Assembly: GCF_014651855.1 (NCBI RefSeq) | Contig: NZ_BMXR01000006.1 | Coordinates: forward strand, 62,001 to 126,000 | From: Saccharospirillum salsuginis | GTDB lineage: Bacteria; Pseudomonadota; Gammaproteobacteria; Pseudomonadales; Natronospirillaceae | Direction of reading: 5' to 3' | Length of the DNA stretch: 64,000 bases | Shown here: positions 9,621-19,023 of the stretch, piece by piece | Layout: every line of letters starts with the position of its first letter | Position numbering within the stretch: the stretch's first letter is position 1 | Notes under the pieces: generated by a model | The model's input: only the letters and a program-made list of their open reading frames with translations | Told to the model about the DNA's origin: nothing | Database searches by the model: none | Position numbers and translations under genes: made by a program

Positions 9621-10409
9621 ATGAACACTGCAATCGAACATCGAAAAGTCGGTCCGAATACCTATCTGATCGGCGGCTATATCCCGGTTCCGGGAATGGG
9701 GGTACTGCCGGTGAATGCCTATGTCATCCGGGCGGACGAACCGGTGCTGATCGACACCGGGCTGGCGGCCATGCGCGAGGACTTTCTGTCGCACCTGGCC
9801 GAGGTCATCGATCCGCAAGCCCTGCGCTGGATCTGGATCACCCACACCGATCCGGACCATCTCGGCAATCTCGCGGCGGTACTCGAACAGGCGCCCCAAG
9901 CGCGTGTTGTCACCAACTTCCTGGGCATGGGCAAGCTCGGCCTGCTACAGCATCAGGTCGATAGGGTGCATCTGTTGAATCCCGGTCAGAGCCTAAACGT
10001 CGGTGATCGGCAACTGCGGGCGGTGCAGCCGCCGACCTACGATGCACCGGAAACCTGCGCCGTGTACGACCTGAAAGACCGGACGCAGTACAGCTCCGAT
10101 TGTCTCGGCGCGGTGCTGCGGGAACCGGCACGGGCGGCGAGCGACATCGACCCGGACGCACTGCGTGAAGGGTTGGTGGCCTGGGCGCACATCGATGCCC
10201 CCTGGCTGGCGCAGATCGACCCGCTGCGTTTCGATGCCGCGCTGCGGGAGATCGAACATCTGGGCGTAGACCGCGTATTGGGCAGCCACCTGCCGCCGGC
10301 CGAGTGGATGACCGAGACCTTGCTCGGCTATCTCGAATCCGCACGTCACGTTACCCCGGCCGAAGCGCCGGACCAGGCCGCCCTGGAACAGATGATGGCC
10401 CAGGCCTGA
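9621..10409 (+). CDS. MBL-fold metallo-hydrolase, di-iron-like
   Basis: 262 aa metallo-beta-lactamase fold protein. The metal motif is THTDPDHLGN, an HxDxDH variant of the usual HxHxDH, closer to the acidic second ligand found in flavodiiron and oxygen-binding di-iron (ODP) proteins. Downstream ligand candidates are in YSSDCLGAVL and the histidine of LGSHLPP. It lacks a flavodoxin domain. An oxygen-sensing or hydrolytic role is possible; the substrate is unknown. It is the first gene of a short run with a SnoaL-like protein 25 bases downstream and a TetR regulator. Confidence 0.8.
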   Translation: MNTAIEHRKVGPNTYLIGGYIPVPGMGVLPVNAYVIRADEPVLIDTGLAAMREDFLSHLAEVIDPQALRWIWITHTDPDHLGNLAAVLEQAPQARVVTNFLGMGKLGLLQHQVDRVHLLNPGQSLNVGDRQLRAVQPPTYDAPETCAVYDLKDRTQYSSDCLGAVLREPARAASDIDPDALREGLVAWAHIDAPWLAQIDPLRFDAALREIEHLGVDRVLGSHLPPAEWMTETLLGYLESARHVTPAEAPDQAALEQMMAQA

Positions 10410-10434
10410 TACAAACGAACAGGAGCATTCGAAC

Positions 10435-10872
10435 ATGAGCAAAACCCAACGGACCGAACGCAACGAACAGATCGTTGAGCGTTTTCTGATCGAGAGTCAC
10501 GGCAATCGCCCCGAGGTCGTGGACGAACTGGTGACCGAAGACGTGCGGCTGCACGGTTTCCCGGGTGGCGATCCGGCCAATCGGGACGAGTACAAGCAGT
10601 TCTTCGTTAACCTGAACGCCGCCTTCCCGGGCATGACCACCCAGGTACCGCTGGTGATCGCGAACGACCACTATGTCGCGGCGCGCTGGCGCGTGGTCGG
10701 CACCCACCGGGCGCCGTTCGCGGGCATCCCGGCGACGGGTAAAAACGTCGATTTCAGCGGCATGGTGATTTATCGCATGGAGGGCGATCGCATCGCCGAG
10801 ACCTGGCTTCAACCCGACAGCGTGACGCTGTTGCAACAGCTGGGTGCGATGCCGGAACCCGAGGCGGCGTGA
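10435..10872 (+). CDS. SnoaL-like ester cyclase family protein
   Basis: 145 aa, the usual size of a single SnoaL-like (NTF2-fold) domain. Features are ERFLIESHGNRPEVVDELV at the start, the central HGFPGG turn, ARWRVVGTHRAPFAGIPATG and a C-terminal EMEGDRIAETWLQPD-like strand of the ester-cyclase group. Such proteins act on polyketide-like or other small hydrophobic substrates, but many members have no known reaction. It is probably co-transcribed with the metallo-hydrolase gene. Confidence 0.85.
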   Translation: MSKTQRTERNEQIVERFLIESHGNRPEVVDELVTEDVRLHGFPGGDPANRDEYKQFFVNLNAAFPGMTTQVPLVIANDHYVAARWRVVGTHRAPFAGIPATGKNVDFSGMVIYRMEGDRIAETWLQPDSVTLLQQLGAMPEPEAA

Positions 10873-10901
10873 TCGCCAGCACGGTTCCGTTCCGTGCCGG
10901 C

Positions 10902-10931
10902 ATCCCCGGGGCTGTATCCGGCCCCGGGGAT
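10902..10931 (+). terminator. GC-rich hairpin after the SnoaL-like gene
   Basis: Eleven-base arms ATCCCCGGGGC (10902-10912) and GCCCCGGGGAT (10921-10931) close an eight-base loop. No strong T-run follows, so it may slow rather than end transcription before the TetR gene at 11000. Confidence 0.45.
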
Positions 10932-10999
10932 TCGTCCCGTTCAAGGCGGTCCGGTATACTGGTGCGCCCACTCAGAATCGAGTCGCCGACGGTTTTCGC

Positions 11000-11587
11000 A
11001 TGACGAAACGCAAGTACCAGAAAAAGCAACGGGCCGAACAACAAGAACAGACCCGGATGCGCATTGTCGAAGCCACAATGGCGTTGCACGAAGAGGTCGG
11101 GCCGGCCAGGACGACCATCAGCGCCATCGCCGAGCGCGCCGGGGTTCAGCGGCTGACGGTCTATCGTCACTTCCCGGACGACGCCGAACTGTTCCGCTCC
11201 TGCACCACCCATTGGCTCGAACTCAACCCGCCGCCGCAATCGGAGCTGTGGTCGAACGAAGCGGACCCGTTGGCCCAAACGGAAATCGCCTTGCGGCACT
11301 TTTACGCGTATTACCGGGACACGCAAAACATGTGGGTCGGCGCCGTTCGGGATGTTAACGAAGTGACCGCGCTGCAAGGCCCGATGCAAGCGTTCAACGA
11401 TTACCTGAATGACGTGCGCGACCGGTTGCGCGATGCCTTCGGTTCACAATCCACCGAAGCGCTGTCACACACCCTCACCCATTGCCTGCGGTTTCAAACC
11501 TGGCATTCGCTGTCGGAAGACGGATTGACCGACCCGGCTATGGCCGAACTGGCCACTCGCTGGGTCGGCGCCGTGGTGGGACCTTGA
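11000..11587 (+). CDS. TetR/AcrR family transcriptional regulator
   Basis: 195 aa from the ATG at 11000; the longer open frame is an artefact that reads through the hairpin. The N-terminal 60 residues form the TetR DNA-binding domain (RMRIVEATMALHEEVG, TTISAIAERAGVQRLTVYRHF). The C-terminal ligand domain has no identifiable effector. Regulators of this type normally repress neighbours, here either the metallo-hydrolase/SnoaL genes or the convergent MATE pump; the sequence does not decide which. Confidence 0.9.
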   Translation: MTKRKYQKKQRAEQQEQTRMRIVEATMALHEEVGPARTTISAIAERAGVQRLTVYRHFPDDAELFRSCTTHWLELNPPPQSELWSNEADPLAQTEIALRHFYAYYRDTQNMWVGAVRDVNEVTALQGPMQAFNDYLNDVRDRLRDAFGSQSTEALSHTLTHCLRFQTWHSLSEDGLTDPAMAELATRWVGAVVGP

Positions 11588-11599
11588 GTTCTCCCGGGG

Positions 11600-12958
11600 T
11601 TAACGACCGTGCCGAGGCAGCCACAACAACATCAGCACCACGGTACCGACCAGTCCGGCGGTCAACCCGATCCAGATGCCCAGCACACCCATCTGCATTC
11701 CGCTCGCCAGTAAAATGGCCAGCGGCGCACTGATGCCCCAGTTGCCGAGCAGTGAAAACAGCATGGGCATGCGGGTGTCCTTACGGCCGCGCATCAGGCC
11801 GCAGGCGCCGGCGCCCATCGGTTCGAGCAACTCCATCAAAGCCAACAGGAAGATCAGATAGACCGTCAGCAACTGGCTGTCGATACGATTCGGAAAGATG
11901 CCTTCGGCAATGAAGGGGGCGCCGATCACCAGCGCCAGACACAGGATCACACCGGCGATCAGTGAGACGCCCAGCGTGGTGATCAGCAACTCTTTCCGAT
12001 CCGCCGCCGGGCTGTCCGCACCCAGCCGCGCCATACGTACCAGACTGGCCTGCAGCAGACCCAGAGACACCGCGAAGGTCACGCCCGCCAGACGAATGGC
12101 GACGGCATGGGCGGCCACGGCGTCGGGACCGAAACTGGCGGCGTACAGGGTCGCGCCGAGGAACAGGCCGACCTCGGCCAGTGTCGCGATGCCGATGGGG
12201 AAGCCCACCCGAATGATCTCCCAAAGCAGGTCGATGGTCAGTTGTCGGGCCAGTCCGCCGCCGTCGTGTCGGCGACTGATCACGGCCAGGCACCCGGCGA
12301 TGAAGCACGCCACCAGCAATGACGAATAACCGGCGCCGGTGACGCCAAAGCCGGCCCAGCCACCGACGCCGTGCATCAGGATATAGTTGAACAGGGCGTT
12401 CAGCGGTAAGGCGCTCAGGGTCACCTTCAACAGAACACCCGGTTGTTCGACCGAGGTCAGGCGGTTGCGATAGACGGCAATGGCCAGCATCGGAATCATC
12501 GTCAACGCCATGGCCCGGGTGTAGGTGCGCCCGTCGGCCAGCAAATCCGCGTTCAGGCCGGCACGGGCGAGCAAGTCCGGAGCGAACCAGACCAGAGGGG
12601 CGGCCACCAGCGACACCAGGGCCCAGAGCACCCAGCCGTGGGTGCGCAGCACGCGCAGCCGCCCGTCGGCTCCATCGGCGGACGCCTGGGCGTAGAACGG
12701 CGCCAGGCCCCCCAAAATACCGGCGGCCAGATAGAAGACGATGGAATAGGCGTCGCTGCCCACCGCGACGGCCGCCAGAGCATCCGCGCCGAAGGCGGCC
12801 GACATCACCGTGTCGGTCACACTCATGCCCATGTTGACCAAGGCGACCAGCATGATGGGGGTGGCCAGCCGCACCAGGTGGCTGGCTTCGCCACGATCGA
12901 ATCGCGGCCAGGCGCGACCGCGCCGACCGGGTAGGGGTTGGGTCTGCTGAAGAGACAT
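11600..12958 (-). CDS. MATE family efflux transporter
   Basis: 452 aa, the standard length, with twelve predicted helices in two homologous six-helix halves. MATE landmarks include LATPIMLVALVNMGMSVTDTVM in the first helices and GVTGAGYSSLLVACFIAGCL mid-protein. The family exports cationic drugs or metabolites in exchange for Na+ or H+. Translation starts at 12958 after a GAGG site. Convergent with the TetR gene (12 bases between stops), which may or may not control it. Confidence 0.92.
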   Translation of the reverse strand: MSLQQTQPLPGRRGRAWPRFDRGEASHLVRLATPIMLVALVNMGMSVTDTVMSAAFGADALAAVAVGSDAYSIVFYLAAGILGGLAPFYAQASADGADGRLRVLRTHGWVLWALVSLVAAPLVWFAPDLLARAGLNADLLADGRTYTRAMALTMIPMLAIAVYRNRLTSVEQPGVLLKVTLSALPLNALFNYILMHGVGGWAGFGVTGAGYSSLLVACFIAGCLAVISRRHDGGGLARQLTIDLLWEIIRVGFPIGIATLAEVGLFLGATLYAASFGPDAVAAHAVAIRLAGVTFAVSLGLLQASLVRMARLGADSPAADRKELLITTLGVSLIAGVILCLALVIGAPFIAEGIFPNRIDSQLLTVYLIFLLALMELLEPMGAGACGLMRGRKDTRMPMLFSLLGNWGISAPLAILLASGMQMGVLGIWIGLTAGLVGTVVLMLLWLPRHGR

Positions 12959-13253
12959 GACGAATACCTCGAATACGGACCGAACGCTTTGGGGTGCGGT
13001 CTTATGGGCGGTGTTGGAAACCGCGCCATTCTAGAGGCGAGGGGGCTGTAAGCGGGCAGCGATATCGGCCAGAAACCGGCTTATTCGGTCATGTTCGACC
13101 AGCGGCGGATGCGGTCGATCTCGCTGTCGTCTAGTCCCAACGAAGCTGTAGACGGGTCAACGCTGAATCGCGCAGTGGAACAACCGGTCGGGATTTCCAG
13201 CGCCAGACTGGTCTATACTGTGGGGCTCACGTCGGACGAAGGACTCTGCTCTG

Positions 13254-14033
13254 ATGCTATCCCGATGGCTACCGATCCTGGCGGTGCTGTGGGTCTGTTT
13301 TGTCGTGTCGGCGCGGGCCGACACCATCACAATCGTTGCGGACCCCTGGTGTCCCTACAATTGCGAGCCGGAATCCGATACGCCCGGGTTTATGGTGGAG
13401 ATCGCCCGGCGCGTGTTCGCCGAGGTCGGCATCGAGGTGCGTTACGAAACCGTGCCGTGGGTGCGGGCGCTGCAGGCGACGGAGACCGGGGAATACAATG
13501 GCGCCATCGGCGCCTCGAAAGTGGAAGCACCCGGTTTCGTATTCCCGGCCATCGAACAGGGCCGCATGCGCAACGGGTTTTGGGTGGCGCGCGAGACCGG
13601 CTGGCATTTTCAGGGTATCGAATCGCTGACGGACATTTTCCTGGCTTCGCTGGCCGGCTACAGCTATGGCCCGCAAGTCGAGGAGTACCTGACCGACCCG
13701 GCGAACGCCAGCCGCGTAACCCAGTTGTACGGCCCCACACCCCTTCAGAACGGCCTGAACATGCTGCAACGCGGTCGTATCGATGCTCTGCTGGAAGACG
13801 AGTATGTGTTCCGTTATGAAGTGAAGCAACGCAACGAAGTCGATCTGTTTCGTCTGGCCGGTCGCGTCGAGCTCGATCCACAGTTCAGCGATGTCTACAT
13901 TGCCTTCTCGCCAGCCCTGGCCTCCTCCGAACGCTATGCCCGTCTGCTCGGCGAAGGCATGGCCCGCTTGCGCGCCAATGGTGAACTGGACGAGATCCTG
14001 GCCCATTACGGCGTCTCCGACTGGCGGGATTGA
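13254..14033 (+). CDS. Periplasmic solute-binding protein (SBP_bac_3 type)
   Basis: 259 aa with a cleavable signal peptide (residues 1-22, ending at ARAD). The mature protein has the amino-acid-binding fold: TITIVADPWCPYNCEP, PGFMVEIARRVFAEVGIEV, and the hinge region DALLEDEYVFRYEV. No ABC permease or ATPase gene adjoins it, so it either feeds a transporter encoded elsewhere or acts as an independent sensor or binding protein, as many of these orphan proteins do. Confidence 0.85.
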   Translation: MLSRWLPILAVLWVCFVVSARADTITIVADPWCPYNCEPESDTPGFMVEIARRVFAEVGIEVRYETVPWVRALQATETGEYNGAIGASKVEAPGFVFPAIEQGRMRNGFWVARETGWHFQGIESLTDIFLASLAGYSYGPQVEEYLTDPANASRVTQLYGPTPLQNGLNMLQRGRIDALLEDEYVFRYEVKQRNEVDLFRLAGRVELDPQFSDVYIAFSPALASSERYARLLGEGMARLRANGELDEILAHYGVSDWRD

Positions 14034-14384
14034 GAACCCCGTCCCAATCTCGCGATCCCGCATTTGCGTTCCCATTACCTTCGGTGACACTGCCCTGTTA
14101 CCTAAGCGCCCGGTGGTGCACCAAAAATGACCATCGATTCGTTACTTCGTTCGAGGTAACCCCATGATGCAGGCGTTTTTGATCACTGGTTCAATCTTTG
14201 CTTAGGCACTGACTCGCCCAAAACGGCGAACCACCCATGCGTTCCGAGTGTGGCGGCTACCACCGCCCGCAGTACTCACCCGACAAGGAAAGCGCCACAG
14301 CCTCCCCTGCAGTCCGTGGCCGGTCGGAGTGTCGACATGGGTCAAACCAATAACAACGAACTGAAATAGAGGGATACTTAACCC
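14034..14384 (+). other. Intergenic leader region, no gene seen
   Basis: 351 bases between two genes of the same direction. It has no open frame of interest and no member of the repeat families found elsewhere. It presumably holds the promoter of the choice-of-anchor-B gene, but I could not pick convincing -35/-10 boxes. Confidence 0.5.
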
Positions 14385-16520
14385 ATGATGAAAACATCAT
14401 CCATTGCAGCTATGGTCGCCACAAGCGCCCTCTGGCTGTCCGCTCAGGCCTGGGGGCACAGTGCCATGTTCCCCGATGGCTTCGAATTCGACGAAAGCAA
14501 CGGCGGGGGTGGCTTATCCCAGCCTCAGTCGCTGATGGAGTCGTCCTCACTGACCAACAATACCGCCACACCCTGTGTCAACGGGGATGCGGCTGGATAC
14601 CCCTGTAAAAACGTAGATTTGCAGTCGTTTTTGCCCAAGGAAGATATGGGCGGTAACGCCTCCAATTTGACGGACATCTGGGGCTGGACCGATCCATCGA
14701 CCGGCGATGAAATCGCCATCGTGGCGCGGACCAACGGCACATCGTTTGTGGACGTCACCGACCCGGTGAACCCGGTCTTCCTGGGCTTCCTGCCATCGCA
14801 CAACAACGGCTCGGATTCCTGGCGCGACGTTAAAACCTATAACGACCATGCCTTTATCGTCGCCGACGGCAGCGGTAACAGCACGCACGGTCTGCAGGTG
14901 TTCGATTTAACGACCCTGCGTAATGTCACACCCGGCGGTACCCTGAGCGAGACCGCGCACCTGGGCGGCTTTGGCAATGCGCACAATATCGCCATCAACG
15001 AAGCCACCGGTTATGCCTATGTCGTCGGCAGCAACCAGTGCAGCGGCGGTCTCTACATGGTCGACATCTCCAGCCCGACCAGCCCGAGCTATGCCGGCTG
15101 TTTCTCCGGGGATGGCTATACCCACGATGCGCAATGCGTGATCTATAACGGCCCGGACAGCGACTACACCGGCCGTGAGATCTGTGTCGGCTACAATGAA
15201 GACACCATCACGCTGGTGGACGTCACCACCAAGACCAACCCGATGCAGATATCGCGCACGCCCTACCAGGGCTCGCAATACACGCACCAGGGCTGGTTCC
15301 TGGACGACAACCACGAAATGCTCATCATGAACGACGAACTGGATGAGCAACGCAACGGGCACAACACCACGTCCTACATCTACGATGTCAGCGACCTGGA
15401 CTACCCGGTTGAAGTGGGTCGTTACGTCGGTCCGACCGAGGCCATCGACCACAACCTCTACACCCAGAACGGTTATGTGTTCGAGTCCAACTACCGGGCC
15501 GGTCTGCGCATTCTGGATGCCGCCGACATCGCCAACGGCAACCTGAGCGAAGTGGCCTACTTCGACACCATTCCAGGGTCGAACTCGGCGCAGTTCTCCG
15601 GTACCTGGAGTAACTACATCTACTTCGCCAGCGGCAACATCATCACCAGTGACATCGGCAACGGCCTGTTCACGGTGCGGCCGGACTGGGACGCCATCAA
15701 CAATCCCGACCCGGATCCAGACCCGGACCCGACCTACTGCAGTGCCGCCGGCGATGACGCCAGCTACGAGTGGATCGGCCAGGTCGATGTCGGCAGCTTC
15801 AGCAATGCCTCCGGCTCCGCCACCTACAGCGACTTCACCAGCCAGGTGATCGATCTGGGTACGGGCGACACCGCCGTCACACTGACCCCCGATTTCGGTA
15901 GCAGCAGCTACCAGGAATACTGGAAGATCTGGATCGACCTGAATGGCGACGGCGACTTCGCCGACAGCGGCGAGGAAGTATTCACCTCCGGCGGTTCCTC
16001 AAGCAGTGCGGTCTCCGGCAACCTGACCGTGCCGAGCGGTACACCGGAAGGTGAAACCCGGATGCGTGTGGTCATGCGCTACAACGGCACGCCGTCCGCC
16101 TGCGGCTCGTTCAGCTACGGCGAAGTCGAAGACTACACGGTGAACATCGGCAGCGACGGTACCGACCCCGATCCGGGTCAGGACCGTTTCGAAAGCACCA
16201 CGTCCTATGACATTCCGGACAACAACAGCACCGGCATCTACAGCCCGCTGTCGGTCAGCCGCACCGGCCAGTCTGGCACCGTCGACGTGACCGTGGACAT
16301 CACCCACACCTATATCGGGGACCTGATCGTCGATCTGATTCATCCGGACGGTTCGGTGTTCAACCTGCACAACCGCAGCGGCGGTTCCGCCAACGACATT
16401 CTGGAAACCTACACGGTGAATGTCGGCAGCGCGGACTCGGCCGGCGACTGGCAGGTGCGGGTGCGCGATCGTGCGAATCGCGACATCGGCACGTTGAACG
16501 GTTGGGTGCTGCAGTTCTGA
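14385..16520 (+). CDS. Choice-of-anchor-B family secreted protein with GEVED and P domains
   Basis: 711 aa. A signal peptide (1-24) precedes a beta-propeller of LVIVD-type repeats (about 60-440; FVDVTDPVNPVFLGFLP, LYMVDISSPTSPSYAGCF, ITLVDVTTKTNPMQISRT), which defines the choice-of-anchor-B family. A NPDPDPDPDP linker leads to a GEVED domain (about 455-590, ending SYGEVEDYTV); a second DPDPG linker leads to a proprotein-convertase P/Homo B domain (about 605-711, YIGDLIVDLIHPDG, NGWVLQF). All parts are extracellular adhesion or stability modules, with no catalytic motif. It heads a set of three exported proteins. Acidic overall, as expected for a salt-adapted exoprotein. Confidence 0.9.
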   Translation: MMKTSSIAAMVATSALWLSAQAWGHSAMFPDGFEFDESNGGGGLSQPQSLMESSSLTNNTATPCVNGDAAGYPCKNVDLQSFLPKEDMGGNASNLTDIWGWTDPSTGDEIAIVARTNGTSFVDVTDPVNPVFLGFLPSHNNGSDSWRDVKTYNDHAFIVADGSGNSTHGLQVFDLTTLRNVTPGGTLSETAHLGGFGNAHNIAINEATGYAYVVGSNQCSGGLYMVDISSPTSPSYAGCFSGDGYTHDAQCVIYNGPDSDYTGREICVGYNEDTITLVDVTTKTNPMQISRTPYQGSQYTHQGWFLDDNHEMLIMNDELDEQRNGHNTTSYIYDVSDLDYPVEVGRYVGPTEAIDHNLYTQNGYVFESNYRAGLRILDAADIANGNLSEVAYFDTIPGSNSAQFSGTWSNYIYFASGNIITSDIGNGLFTVRPDWDAINNPDPDPDPDPTYCSAAGDDASYEWIGQVDVGSFSNASGSATYSDFTSQVIDLGTGDTAVTLTPDFGSSSYQEYWKIWIDLNGDGDFADSGEEVFTSGGSSSSAVSGNLTVPSGTPEGETRMRVVMRYNGTPSACGSFSYGEVEDYTVNIGSDGTDPDPGQDRFESTTSYDIPDNNSTGIYSPLSVSRTGQSGTVDVTVDITHTYIGDLIVDLIHPDGSVFNLHNRSGGSANDILETYTVNVGSADSAGDWQVRVRDRANRDIGTLNGWVLQF

Positions 16521-16542
16521 CAGGCCCGTGATGCATCCCCGT

Positions 16543-16616
16543 ACCGGTTGGGGGAGAACCGGTCGGGCGTGAGGTAACAGGGAGAGAGTCAAACCGTGGC
16601 CGCTGCGGCGGCCACG
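16543..16616 (+). terminator. Two hairpins between exported-protein genes
   Basis: The first hairpin pairs ACCGGTT (16543-16549) with AACCGGT (16557-16563). The second is stronger: CGTGGCCGC (16595-16603) pairs with GCGGCCACG (16608-16616) over a four-base loop. A T-run comes only at about 16631, so it may be an mRNA-stabilising or partial terminator structure rather than a full stop. Confidence 0.5.
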
Positions 16617-16646
16617 TATCCATCGATAATTTTTAGGAGAAGGGTC

Positions 16647-17588
16647 ATGTCCCTGAACCCACTGAGAATTTGGTTGGGGGCCTTGATGTGTGTCTGGACA
16701 TTTATTGCCCAGGCTGAAAGCGAGGCGCACCACCACGCAAGCGACACGGACGCCCAGGCTCTGATGCACAAGGCCGGACACATTCTGAGCCAGGCGCAAG
16801 CACTGGAGCTGGAATCCGTCGCCGTGTTTCGCAATGCCAACGACCTGCTGAATCGGATAAAAACGCTGCGGATGACCCAGCGGGAATTGGCCGGCACCGA
16901 ACAGGAAGCGGCCTTTACCGACATGGTGAATGCCCTGAACACCCAGCGTGAACATTGGCAAACCCAGGGCGCCCATTTGCGTCGTTACAGCGGCGAACTG
17001 AAAACCGAAGCCCTGGGATTGATGGAAATCGGCTTCCGCCAGGCCTGGTCCGACAAAGTCAACCTGAGGGGGCCGATGCAGTTGATGCCCGAAAGCGGCC
17101 AGGTGATGGCGCACAACGCCCAGGTGCGCAGCGTTCACCCGACCATGCTGAACCGTATGGATGACGGACCCGACACCCGGCAGGACGCCGGCATGACCAT
17201 GAGCATGCCCGGCATGAGTGGCCAACAGGCGCCCGAAGATCTGGATATATCCACCTTCCAGGCATCGCGCAATCTGAATTTTTTCGCGCACGTCGAACCG
17301 ATCACCAAGCCGCACCCGATGGTGCCGCTGAATGAGATTCATGAATGGCGTCTATTGATTTCCGATGCCGACGGCCAACCGCTCACCGGCGCGAACATCG
17401 TCATCGACGGTCACATGCCCGGCCACGTACACGGCTTGCCGACGCAACCGCGCGTGACCACCGAAGTGGCCCCGGGTGAATACCTCATTGAAGGCATCAA
17501 ATTCCAGATGACCGGCTGGTGGGTGATGCAAATCGACGTCACCCGGGGCGACATTCAGGATGCTTTGGTCTTCAACGTCGTACTGTAA
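16647..17588 (+). CDS. Exported FixH/YtkA-like domain protein, His- and Met-rich
   Basis: 313 aa from the ATG at 16647 (AGGAGAAGGG upstream). A signal peptide (1-25) is followed by a His cluster (AHHHAS), a helical region (about 35-165), a Met-rich stretch (MTMSMPGMSG, about 190-200) and a C-terminal FixH/YtkA-like beta-sandwich (about 235-313: DADGQPLTGANIVIDGHMPG, HVHGLPTQPRV). YtkA-like domains often carry His/Met metal-binding surfaces, so copper handling is possible but unproven. Sits between the beta-propeller protein and the di-haem peroxidase, all in one direction. Confidence 0.8.
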   Translation: MSLNPLRIWLGALMCVWTFIAQAESEAHHHASDTDAQALMHKAGHILSQAQALELESVAVFRNANDLLNRIKTLRMTQRELAGTEQEAAFTDMVNALNTQREHWQTQGAHLRRYSGELKTEALGLMEIGFRQAWSDKVNLRGPMQLMPESGQVMAHNAQVRSVHPTMLNRMDDGPDTRQDAGMTMSMPGMSGQQAPEDLDISTFQASRNLNFFAHVEPITKPHPMVPLNEIHEWRLLISDADGQPLTGANIVIDGHMPGHVHGLPTQPRVTTEVAPGEYLIEGIKFQMTGWWVMQIDVTRGDIQDALVFNVVL

Positions 17589-17631
17589 TTCCGTGCTCTC
17601 TCCCTGGGTAACGGGATAGAGCGGTCACCGT

Positions 17632-17733
17632 ATTCCCTCTTCTGCGGGAGAGGGTTGGCACTGTAATCCCCTCTTCCAAGGGAGAGGGCTAGCACTGTAT
17701 CCCCTCTCCCTCTGGGAGAGGGTTAGGGAGAGG
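17632..17733 (+). repeat. Three tandem 34-bp palindromic units
   Basis: Units at 17632, 17666 and 17700 each contain a CCCTCT...GGGAGAGGG inverted repeat followed by TTGGCACTGTA or a variant. The last unit's GGGAGAGGG lies directly before the ATG at 17737, so the repeat appears to supply the ribosome-binding site of the peroxidase gene. A related unit occurs near 39640-39670. Confidence 0.75.
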
Positions 17734-17736
17734 GAA

Positions 17737-19023
17737 ATGATCCGACCCGCTGTACTTTTTTTACTCTTGGCATTCACCCTGCCAACCACACAAGCCGAAC
17801 AAAACCCCTACACCTTCACCGAGGCGGACATCCAGTTCCTGTCCATGTTCACCCTGGACAACCTACCGGACCTGCCCGATGCCCCCAGCAATCGCCTGGC
17901 CGACAACGACCAGGCCGCCCGTCTCGGTCACCAATTGTTTTTCGACACCGGCTTGAGCGCGAATGGCGAAGTCGCCTGTTCCACCTGCCATCAACCGGAA
18001 CGCTATTTCACCGATGGCCTGCCGCAATCGCAAGCACTCGGCACCACCCGCCGCAATGCACCGTCGATTCCGAGCGCGCTGCACGGCCCCTGGCAATTCT
18101 GGGACGGCCGTACCGATAGCTTGTGGGCGCAGGCGCTCAGCCCGCTGGAAGACCTGAACGAACACGGCATGGACCGGACCTCGGCCGCGCGCTATTTCGT
18201 GACCGAATACCGCGACGAATACGAAGCCTTGTTCGGTGCCAGCGACGAAGCCGAACGCGTACGCGCACTGACTGAATCGGCCAGCCCAAAACAACCGGGC
18301 GAGCCCGCACAGGCTTGGTCCGACTTGGACGAAGCCGATCGCGATGCCGTGAACCGCGTCTTCGCTCAGCTCGGCAAAGTCATCATGGCCTACGAACGCA
18401 AACTCGACCTGGAACCAGCCCGATTCGACCGCTTCGTTAATGCCTTGCAGGAGGATAAAGAAGAATCCCGTTTACGGAATTTATTAACCGACGACGAAGT
18501 CAACGGCATGCGCCTGTTCATGGGCAAAGCCAACTGCGCCAGCTGCCACAACGGCCCGCTGTTCACCAACTTCGAATTCCACAACATCGGTGCTCCCGAA
18601 GCGGATCGGAAAAACGTCGACCTGGGGCGCTTTGAAGGCGTGGCGGAACTGCAGGACAACACCTTCACCTGCCTATCCGACTACAGCGACGCCGACCCGG
18701 AGCAATGCGAGGAAATGCGATTTTTAAAACAACAGGGCCCGGAATTGGTCGGCGCATTCAAAACCCCAAGCCTGCGCAACGTCAATGAGACCGCCCCCTA
18801 CATGCAAGCCGGCCAGTTAGCGACCCTGATGGACGTCATCGCCCACTACAACACACCCACGCCCCCGTTCTACGACCGGGAACAACACCCCAGCCGACCG
18901 CACTTCGACATCCTGCCGTTGAAGCTGACAGTGGAAGAACAGGAGCAACTGGCGGCGTTCCTGGCAACTCTGACCTCACCCATCCCCGATCAGGATAAAT
19001 GGTGGCAAGCTCCAACCAGGTAG
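17737..19023 (+). CDS. Di-haem cytochrome c peroxidase family protein (MauG/CcpA type)
   Basis: 428 aa with signal peptide (1-20) and two haem c sites, CSTCH (about residue 80) and CASCH (about residue 268). The FFDTGLSANGEVACSTCH and TPSLRNVNETAPYMQAGQ segments are typical of bacterial di-haem peroxidases, which reduce H2O2 in the periplasm with electrons from small cytochromes; MauG-like relatives instead oxidise protein substrates. It is about 90 residues longer than classical CcpA. The stop codon TAG at 19021 is part of the first palindrome of the downstream array. Confidence 0.9.
   Translation: MIRPAVLFLLLAFTLPTTQAEQNPYTFTEADIQFLSMFTLDNLPDLPDAPSNRLADNDQAARLGHQLFFDTGLSANGEVACSTCHQPERYFTDGLPQSQALGTTRRNAPSIPSALHGPWQFWDGRTDSLWAQALSPLEDLNEHGMDRTSAARYFVTEYRDEYEALFGASDEAERVRALTESASPKQPGEPAQAWSDLDEADRDAVNRVFAQLGKVIMAYERKLDLEPARFDRFVNALQEDKEESRLRNLLTDDEVNGMRLFMGKANCASCHNGPLFTNFEFHNIGAPEADRKNVDLGRFEGVAELQDNTFTCLSDYSDADPEQCEEMRFLKQQGPELVGAFKTPSLRNVNETAPYMQAGQLATLMDVIAHYNTPTPPFYDREQHPSRPHFDILPLKLTVEEQEQLAAFLATLTSPIPDQDKWWQAPTR

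Noticed and set aside
13081..13212. Minus-strand open frame of 43 codons ending DDSEIDRIRRWSNMTE, which looks like a real protein tail.
   Set aside because: It has a stop codon directly upstream, no ATG or ribosome site, and overlaps the likely promoter of the binding-protein gene. It may be a gene remnant, but nothing confirms it.
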